Source: Ascaphus truei (taxonomy: Eukaryota; Chordata; Amphibia; Anura; Ascaphidae). From it: a DNA stretch of 64,000 nucleotides. The stretch spans positions 4,787,872 to 4,851,871 of the forward strand of contig CM071570.1 of the NCBI GenBank assembly GCA_036426205.1, given 5' to 3'. Shown here piece after piece: positions 56,275-64,000 of the stretch. How positions within the stretch are numbered: the first letter of the stretch is position 1; each line of letters opens with the position of its first letter. The notes under the pieces are model-generated. The model was given only the letters and a program-made list of their open reading frames with translations, searched no databases and was not told the origin of the DNA. The translations under genes were made by a program, and so were the position numbers.

Positions 56275-56520
56275 AGGTAAAAACATATTCCAATTTGTCT
56301 CTGTCCTGATATCCTCCCCTGCTGTGTATTTAGTTTTATTTAGGTAAAAACATATTCCAATTTGTCTCTGTCCTGATATCCTCCCCTGCTGTGTATTTAG
56401 TTCTATTTAGGTAAAAACATATTCAAATTTGTCTCTGTCCTGATATCCTCCCCTGCTGTGTATTTAGTTCTATTTAGGTAAAAGCATATTCCAATTTGTC
56501 TGTCTGTAAATCATCCCCCT
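56275..56520. repeat. Four tandem units of about 66 bp
   Basis: Units start AGGTAAAAACATATTC and contain GTCTCTGTCCTGATATCC and CTGCTGTGTATTTAG; the last is diverged and truncated. No spacers, so not a CRISPR array. Confidence 0.9.
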
Positions 56521-56769
56521 GCTGTCTTAATTTAATTCAGCTTTCACACTTGTGCAAGACAACACCCCATTTTAGAAAAACCATTTGCATTAACGTCCCT
56601 CACATGTGCTAATTAAGTTTCTTGTGCTAGCCAGGTGACTTTGTAAAGGTATATAAGTAAACTCATAGCAGCCTTAGCTGGCTGCAGCCATGCTCGGAAG
56701 CAGATATGCTATTAAGTAGATAGGTTTGAAGTATTTATGAAGTTTAAAAAGGAAGTTCGAAAAGAAGTG

Positions 56770-59700
56770 GAAAAATTGGACAATACCTACTGCTTCTGAT
56801 TCCTGCATTTGATCTACTTTGGAAAGGAGGATATCATCTATCACAGACTTCACATCTCAACACTTAACGATTGCTGTGATGCCGCCTTTATTTTTTGTAT
56901 TTGCTGTAACCTCACTCATTTTCAAATTATGCACTTCCTTCCACCAGTCTCCTTATGTCTCTAACTCTATTCATATATCTCCATCTCTCCTTTCTTCCCC
57001 ACTTCTCAGTTCACATGAACTCCTTTCTTACCTGCGTCCTCTGACAACACACAGCTATACACCCTGCACTAAAACACACCCCTACAAATCATCCTCACAC
57101 ATCCTCTTTCTAACCATGCTTCTCCTCCTTGCTTCTGGGGATATCTCTCCCAATCCTGGTCCCTGCCTTCTTTCTACTTGCTCTCGTCCTCGCCTCCCAC
57201 ATGCAACTTCTACTCCTTCTGGTGTTAACCCCTCCAACCTCATACCCATCCCCTGCCACCCTCCCTCCTCTCTCCCTTTCTCCTGTGCCATTTGGAATGT
57301 TCGCACCCTCTCTAACAAGTTTCTCTCTGTGCATGACTTCTATCTCTCTCACTCCCTGGTTCTCTTTGCTATAACTGAGACCTGGCTCACTCAGTCTGAC
57401 TCTGCTCTGAATCTGCCCTCTCCTACGGTGGCCTTTCCTTCTTCCACACTCCGCGCACTGATGGCAGGGGTGGAGGCATGGGGCTCCTGCTCTCCTCTCT
57501 CTGTCGTTACAGAACCCTTCCTATTCCCCCCTCTCTTGCTTTTCCCTAATGTGAGGCTCACACTGTCCAGATCTTCTCTCCTCTCCCTGTCCATGTGGCG
57601 GTCATCTATCGCCCACCTACCTCTACTCATCCCCCTTCTGCCTTTCTCTCTCACTTTGAATCCTGGCTCTCTTTCTTTCTCTCCTCAGACTCCCCTGTTC
57701 TTCTCCTTGGGGACTTCAATTGCCACATTGATGACCCCTCTCTCCCGTGGGCTTCCCGCTTTCTTTCTCTAACCTCTTCTTTTGGCCTTCAACAGTGGAC
57801 TGCAGCCAGCATCCACAAGAATGGCCACTAATTAGACCTGGTTTTCAGTAAAAACTTCTCTCTCTCTGATTTCTCCATTTCCCCTTTTCCTCTATCTGAC
57901 CATCATCTCATCTCTATATCTCTATCAAGCTTCTCCCCTTCTCCACTTCCATTTACCCCCCGGTTCTGCAGAAACCTGCGCTCTATTCACTTACCTGACT
58001 TTGAGTCCACTTTACATTCCTCCCTCTCCTCTCTTAGCTCTGCTACAGACCCTGACAACCTGGTCAGGAACTACAACTCTGCCGTGTCCTCCTCTCTTGA
58101 CCTACATGCCCCGCTTTCTCTCTGCAGCACTCGCCCTTCTAACCCTAGACCCTGGCTAAATTCCCACACGTGCATGCTGCGTTCCTCCACACATTCCTCT
58201 GAACGCCTCTGGAGGAAATCTCATACTCTCGCATACTTCCTTCACTACCAATTTATGCTATCCTGTTTCAACACTGCCCTCTCGCAAGCTAAACAAACCT
58301 ACATTTCTTCACTAATCAGCATGCACAAGTCTAACCCACGCCGACTGTTCTCTATCTTTGATACTACACTCAAACCACCCTCAGCTGCCTCTCCTTCCTC
58401 CATCTCCGCTCAGGACTTTGAAGACTATTTTAAGGAAAAGGTGGAATCCAAACGGCAGAATATCCCCTCTGTTTCTTCCTCCCATCCTACACCTCTTCCT
58501 AACTCTCCTCCAGCCTTCCTTGACTCTTTTTCCACTGTCTCAGAGGAGGATGTGTCACTGTTGATCGCCTCTTCTCCCACTACCACTTGCCCTGTTGACC
58601 CCATTCCCTCCCATCTCCTAAAACCTGTTGCTCCTACTATAATCCCTACGCTCACACACATTTTTAACTCCTCCCTCTGCTCTGGAACCTTTCCATCCTC
58701 CTTCAAACATGCAACAGTCATACCATTACTCAAAAACACCAAGCTTGACCCTACCTGTCTTTCTAACTATCGACCTGTCTCCCTCCTGCCTTTTGCCTCT
58801 AAACTCCTTGAACGTCTTGTATTCTCTCGCTTGCTCCATTTTCTCAACACCTATTCTCTCCTAGACCCTCTATAATCTGGCTTCCACACTGCTCACTCCA
58901 CGGAAACAGCCCTCACTAAAATAACTGACGACCTCCATGCTGCCAAAGACAGAGGTCATTACACTCTGCTCATATTACTCGACCTCTCTGCAGCATTTGA
59001 CACCGTGGACCACTCTTTTCTCCTTCACATTCTCCATACTCTTGGTATTCGGAACAAAGCTCTATCCTGGATCTCATCCTACCTCTCCCATCGTACTTTC
59101 AGTGTCTCTTCTGCTAACACCGCCTCCTCCTCTATTGATCTCTCAGTGGGGGTACCCCAGGGCTCTGTCCTGGGACCTCTTCTCTTTTCTCTGTACACAC
59201 TCTCTCTAGGTGACCTAATAACATCTTTTGGGTTTAATTATCACCTCTATGCTGACGACACACAAATATACTTTTCAACACCCGACCTTACACCTGTTGT
59301 ACAAACCAAAGTTTCTGAATGTCTCTCTGCTATATCATCCTGGATGGCCCTCCGTCACCTTAAACTCGACATGGCTAAAACAGAGCTTCTCATACTTCCT
59401 ACCAAACCTGGCCCTACTACCTCCTTCCACATTACTGTTGGAACTACGATCATTCACCCAGTAGCCCAAGCACGCTGCCTAGGGGTCACACTCGACTCCT
59501 CTCTCACATTCGCTCCTCACATTCAAAACATTTCTAAAACCTGTTGCTTTTTCCTCCGCAATATAACTAAGATATGCACTTTCCTCTGTTGCTCGACAGC
59601 TAAAACTCTGACTCAGGCCCTCATTCTCTCCCGTCTTGATTACTGTAACCTCCTGCTGTCCGGTCTTCCTGCCTCTCACCTGTCTCCCCTACAATCTATC

Positions 59701-60372
59701 CTAAACGCTGCTGCCAGAATCACTCTACTCTTTCCTAGATCTGTCTCAGCATCTCCCCTCATGAAATCCCTCTCCTGGCTTCCGATCAAATCCCGCATCT
59801 CACACTCCATTCTTCTCCTCACTTTTAAAGCTTTACACTCTTCTGCCCCTCCTTACATCTCTGCCCTAATTTCTCATTATGTACCATCCAGACTCTTGCG
59901 TTCTTCTCAAGGATGTCTTCTTTCTACCCCCTTTGTATCTAAAGCCCTCTCCCGCCTTAAACCTTTTTCACTGACTGCCCCACACCTCTGGAATGCCCTT
60001 CCCCTCAGTACCCGACTAGCACCCTCTCTACAGTATCCACCTTTAAGACCCACCTTAAGACACACTTGCTTAAAGAAGCATATGAATAGCACTGTGGATA
60101 TTCTCAACACGATACATAAAGCTTGGCCCCCTGCAGACGCACTTACCAGAACTCCCTCCTACTGTCTCTGTACGTTCTACCTACCTACCAATTAGACTGT
60201 AAGCTCCTCGGGGCAGGGACTCCTCTTCCGAAATGTTACTTTTATGTCTAAAGCACTTATTCCCATGATCTGTTATTGATATTATCTGTTATTTATTTGA
60301 TTACCACATGTATTACTACTGTGAAGCGCTATGTACATTAATGGCACTATATAAATAAAGACATACAATGTA
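56770..60372 (+). mobile_element. L2-clade LINE, nearly full length
   Basis: A short leader (56,770-56,818), one long coding region, and a 3' untranslated tail with GACTGTAAGCTCCTCGGGGC and GTGAAGCGCTATGTACA and then ATATAAATAAAG, the usual end of L2-type elements. No ORF1 is seen. Confidence 0.9.
56819..60195 (+). pseudogene. L2 LINE polyprotein: endonuclease + reverse transcriptase
   Basis: The N-terminal frame (56,819 to about 57,450) holds a hydrophobic leader, then GDISPNPGP (57,137-57,163), a 2A-like motif, then the apurinic-type endonuclease start (WNVRTLSNK, ITETWLTQ). After a frameshift (about 57,450-57,590) a second frame carries VIYRPP and LGDFNCHIDDP (endonuclease catalytic Asp/Asn), SDHHLI, and the reverse transcriptase: [11 protein letters not shown] (58,980-59,012), [18 protein letters not shown], and the catalytic [12 protein letters not shown] (59,250-59,285). 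[15 protein letters not shown] follows in the C-terminal domain. Only two stops (57,829 and 58,873) and the one frameshift break it. It is the best preserved LINE in the window and fairly young. Confidence 0.92.
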
Positions 60373-60419
60373 TTGGCATCCTTAATTTTGGTCTCCCAAA
60401 GCCCCCATCTTTGCATTTA

Positions 60420-60705
60420 CTGCCTGAATCACAGTTTTGTTCTATTTTCTATGCCCAGAACTGCAGTTTGTGTACTAGCATGATATATATCAAATTTAGA
60501 GCTGTCTATACTGATTGATGATTTGTCGGTATATATATATCTTTTGACCTTTTTATGTGCCTTTGCCTCATGAACATGTGTTCTGGTAGATGTGAGTCCC
60601 CCTCCTCTTTTAACCTTTCTCCCCTTGTTTTTATTTCAACATAATAAATGTTGTATTGTTATCACTTCCTCGGTATGCCCGTGCGCTTTTTCAGAAGGAT
60701 ACTTT
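60420..60705 (+). mobile_element. Inverted partial copy of the 54.2-kb repeat
   Basis: Reverse complement of 54,215-54,510, truncated just before the hammerhead-like motif. It lies to the right of the L2, so the L2 is bracketed by inverted pieces of one repeat. Confidence 0.85.
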
Positions 60706-61081
60706 TTTTTATTTGCATTACACATTTATTATCCTTTAGCACCACTGCCTTTTGATACATTACCATAAACTAAGACAGCTTTTGGGCTACAGTTACGTTT
60801 TGTGTTGATGCGGTATACTTTGTGTTTCCCATATATATATAATATATATATATATACAAGAAAAAAGAAAAGACTGTGCCTAGTATTTCTGGATATATTG
60901 AATAGTGTGGTGTATAATTGTATGTTAATTATATATAAAACACTTCTAGTGTGTTAAAGAATGACCACAATATGATGTTAAATACTAACAAATCTAAAGT
61001 GCACTAAATCAATATATACTGTGATGTATTACAATGCATACTGTATACCAAAAAATAAAAAATATATGAATACAAATGATA

Positions 61082-61123
<42 letters not shown>

Positions 61124-61137
61124 TATATATATAGGAC
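60706..61137. repeat. AT-rich DNA with (TA)n tracts
   Basis: (TA)n at 60,832-60,856 and 61,085-61,133; otherwise AT-rich and without coding signal. Confidence 0.8.
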
Positions 61138-61785
61138 AAACAAAGAAAAAAAGCAGCGCCTCTAGAAGTGTATAGGTGAATGGAAGTCTAGAAATATCTA
61201 AGTGCTAGTGGTGACTCAAATGGATAATAAAAATAAATATGAATAAATATGAATGAATAATAGGCTAAACTAATAATGTGATGGCAAATAGACTAACTAG
61301 GTGCCTGTGTAACAATTACAAGGGAAAACCAAAAACTAACAATATCATAAAAGTCAAAATAAAATACATATAAAACATATAAGCAAAAAAGAGGGTAAAA
61401 GGTCCTCAAAGTGATAGTCCAATGATGTAAATGGAAGCTGGTGCAAGGGGTCTCCGGCTGCTCTCAAAATGGACTAACCACGTCCATAAGGAATCTACAG
61501 AGAAGAAAGAGGAGAGGGCGTGCGCTCTCTCCTCTTTCTTCTCTCATCTCATTCTCTCCTCCACTGTATATATATATATTATATTATGATAGATATATAT
61601 ATATATATATATATATAACAAAAACAAGCAACTGGCACTCTAAGTAACAAACAACAGTGGGGGTGCTAGTCCCATAAAAATAAGTAAACAAAAACTCTAA
61701 CCCTTCTTGCGGCAGGCAAAAAAAGAGGCAGCACTCACTTCAAGGTATGAAAAGTGTATTAGGCATGTGAAGACAGACAACCAGT
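61138..61785. mobile_element. Unclassified repeats with (TA)n
   Basis: Begins GGACAAACAAAGAAAAAAAG and is AT-rich. Contains a perfect 17-bp inverted repeat (61,500-61,516 and 61,527-61,543; GAGAAGAAAGAGGAGAG) and (TA)n at 61,567-61,617. No gene. Confidence 0.45.
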
Positions 61786-61823
61786 CCCGACGTTTTGGCT
61801 CCGGAACGGAACCTTTCTCAAGG
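61786..61823 (-). ncRNA. Hammerhead-ribozyme-like motif 15
   Basis: Minus strand: core CTTGAGAA, a 6-bp hairpin GGTTCC/GGAGCC (one wobble), AAAAC in place of GAAAC, palindrome ACGT, then C. Confidence 0.35.
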
Positions 61824-62029
61824 GGGGTGCAACATACAAATGACAGGCAAGACATATACTGTATATACAAAAACCAAACACCACAATCACCTGTGACAAA
61901 TTACCTAATTGAGGTTTGCCCGCGAACTTTAAAATTACCTGCTGTCAAAACGGAACCGCCATCTTGGAGGAGGCGGCATACTCCGCATGTGTACATGTAT
62001 AATAGCCGATCGAGGGTGCCATCTTGAGT

Positions 62030-62721
62030 GTAGCATTTCAACTGCGCATGTGCAATTCCAAAAAGCGCCGTTTGATTTAATTGTTTAAGTGTTTTTTTGG
62101 ATGCTGTGATCTTGTGCTGTTTTTCTAGTTGTGTGATCTTGTCTGTGAGGTCTTTTTGGAGCTTCAGTTTCTGTTTCTTCTTATAAGTGGCAATAGAAAT
62201 TAGGTCACCTCTAATTGAGGCCTTATGAACCTCCCACAGCATTGCTGGGGCTGAGACAGAGCCTGTATTGATTTGGAAAAAGGATGAGAGTTTTCCTCTG
62301 ATTGACATCTCTGTTTCTGGGCAGTTAAGCAGAGAGTCATTCAGCTTCCATTTGAATGGGTTGTTCTTAACAAAGGGAAGCGAGAGAGTGAATTCGACGG
62401 GAGCGTGTCAAACCAGGTAATTGGGCCTATATTCGAGTGGGAGGAAGCCAGGAAGATGTTTCTGGTGCCTAGAAAGTAGTCGATCCTTGAGTAGGACTGA
62501 TGAGGGGTAGAGAAAAAGGTGTAGTCCCTTTGACCTTGGTGCTGAGCCCTCCATATGTCTACAAGGGAAAATTCTTCCATTATATCCCTAAATGTGTTGG
62601 CTGTTTCTTGAATAAATATTATGTCTCCTTTTGATTTTTTAAGTTCTTGTAGTGCTAGTTTCCTCTTTTTTACTGAGTTGAGGCCTTTTACGTTGAGCGT
62701 GATTAATTTTATGGCTGACAT
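62030..62721 (-). pseudogene. L1-type LINE ORF2 endonuclease, internally deleted and truncated
   Basis: From the start [16 protein letters not shown] (62,721) the minus-strand frame shows the L1 endonuclease opening and IIFIQETAN, then jumps directly to [12 protein letters not shown] and [20 protein letters not shown], omitting roughly 100 residues that normally lie between. The remaining part (62,308 to about 62,030) follows in another frame with the linker before the reverse transcriptase (coiled-coil-like KKKQKLKLQKDLTDKITQLE). The reverse transcriptase is absent; the fragment ends at a repeat junction. Dead and partial. Confidence 0.85.
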
Positions 62722-63300
62722 TTTATAACCCTCGTGGTTTTCGGAGCAATGGGCACCGAAGCACTTGGATTTCCCATGACAAGGGCCTGGATACTGGAGG
62801 TTGTGGAGGAGGTAAGGGGGAGGGAGGGGGGAGGGGGACAGGCATTGCACCCGTCCTTGGGAAGAGGGCGGAGACCAGCTGAACAGGGGGGAAGAGGATG
62901 GGGCAGAGCCCCATGGGGAGGGCAGGGGGGCAGGAGGAACACATTAGGAAAGGTGGGGACAAGTGGGCCTTCAATGAGCAGTAAAAGGTAAACCGTACTC
63001 ATTGGGATGAGAAACACCCCTGGAAATCCTTCCGGGACACAGAACATGGATTGGGACAGGAAAGAGGGCTGAACACCCTCTAGAAAGTGAAACAGATACC
63101 ACTTACGGATATAATTCAACATATGTATGTCGTCTCATTTTGAAGCCAGATGCGGAGGAGGACGGACCTCCTAAGGAAGAAAGAAGACCAGGGCGTGGCC
63201 GAAGAAGGTGAGAAGACCCGGAAGAAGTAAGAAGAAGATGGAGAAGATACAGATGAAGACCCCCGGTGTGGATTACAAATAGAAGACACAACACGTGGAT
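62722..63300 (-). other. Sequence upstream of the L1 ORF2 fragment
   Basis: G-rich plus strand (62,810-62,950) and a purine-rich AGAAGAAGATGGAG stretch (63,130-63,270). It may be the end of ORF1 and the inter-ORF spacer of the L1-type element, but no ORF1 motif could be confirmed. Confidence 0.35.
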
Positions 63301-63304
63301 TGTT

Positions 63305-63360
63305 ATGGTTTTTTATTTTATGGTTTTTTATTTTATGGTTATTTTATTTTATGGATTCCT
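63305..63360. repeat. GGTTTTTTATTTTAT tandem repeat
   Basis: Three to four imperfect units of about 16 bp. Confidence 0.85.
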
Positions 63361-64000
63361 GTGCGTGGATTGGTTAGAGAGTAAGTGGATCAACGGGAGT
63401 CAGTGAGTGGGTCAACTAATGGTAAGTAAACACAATTGTTTTTATTGTTTTAACTTTTACAGGTTTTTTTCTTTTTTCAATGTGATTGTATTTTTATGGG
63501 AATATCATTTCTTGCCACTGTGTGTATGTATGTATGTATGTATGTATGTATGTATGTATGTATGTATGTATGTATGTATGTATGTATGTTGTTGTAGTCT
63601 CGATCGATATATACATATAGGGTAAGAAATTATTTGTTTGGAAAGGCTTGTTTTGCTCTATTTAAAATGTATATGGCTATGCTGCTATGTTTAAATGTGT
63701 GTGTAATGTAATTTTTAATTAGATAGATGTAATTGTTGGTGTTGTTTGCAGTACTTTAGGTCAGGGTGAGGCTTGCTTTTTTATAGAGGATTATTTTTGG
63801 TACTTATATTTTGTCTGATGGTAACTTTTTTGGATAATGGTTTTGTTTAACGATTGAAATAGTTAATTGTGTAATTGATTTGGATGGTATTTTAATTGTT
63901 TTGGGATTTGATTAATAATGGTAATTATTTATTTTTTACTTGCTTGGTTTAATAGTATACTTGTTTCGATTTAATTGATTTTGTTTGGAATATTGATGTT
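63361..64000. other. AT-rich DNA with (TATG)n at 63,523-63,588; no gene
   Basis: Only a tetranucleotide array and T-rich sequence are seen to the window end. Confidence 0.6.

Overview
This window is non-coding, repeat-dominated vertebrate DNA, most likely from an anuran amphibian. That placement rests on the mix of elements: Tc1-like transposons with a characteristic terminal repeat, HARBI1-type and MADF-carrying PIF/Harbinger elements, L2, CR1 and L1-type LINEs, a chromodomain Ty3/gypsy element, a tRNA-headed SINE, long tandem (TG/TA/TATG) arrays, and many hammerhead-ribozyme-like repeats. I see no conserved host gene, rRNA, CRISPR array or bacterial-style operon. The species cannot be named from the sequence alone.

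Layout. 1-8.67 kb: sparse DNA with a decayed two-exon HARBI1-like transposase (about 1.9-3.4 kb), a CpG-rich patch, a GTGTGAGTGTGTGCAGT-type minisatellite and a GAGA tract. 8.67-52.9 kb: one deeply nested set of insertions. A Tc1-like element (Tc1-A) begins at 8,673 and ends at 52,904. It is split by a 5-kb block (10,140-15,192, holding a dead CR1 LINE; 7-bp target duplication) and by a chromodomain gypsy element (15,244-52,855; 5-bp duplication GTAAA). The gypsy is split inside pol by a long-LTR retroelement (16,625-48,144; duplication GACAA). That element's interior holds a second Tc1 (Tc1-B, 22,457-37,540) and a Harbinger element (about 38.3-45.0 kb). Tc1-B is itself split by a 12.4-kb block (22,761-35,135) flanked by the 14-bp duplication CTCACATCGTTGTG, and by a 1.1-kb repeat (36,208-37,312). 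52.9-64 kb: TA arrays, a tandemly duplicated hammerhead-like repeat, a nearly full-length L2 LINE (56.8-60.4 kb), and an L1-type endonuclease fragment.

Two things stand out. First, about 15 motifs in at least nine unrelated repeat contexts share one architecture: a CTGATGAA-like core, a short hairpin, GAAA, then a self-complementary 4-8 nt block. This matches a hammerhead ribozyme with a tiny palindromic helix III, except for one extra base before helix II. Second, an uninterrupted 191-codon forkhead-domain reading frame (42,438-43,013) lies antisense inside the intron of the decayed Harbinger transposase, between two 650-bp direct repeats, surrounded by otherwise broken genes.

How parts work together: the MADF/BESS protein and DDE transposase are the usual convergent gene pair of an animal Harbinger element. 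The gypsy gag-protease-RT-RNase H-integrase-chromodomain order is normal for a sushi-like chromovirus. Almost every mobile-element gene here carries frameshifts or stops. The 26.3-32.6 kb stretch between two LTR-like repeats remains unidentified.
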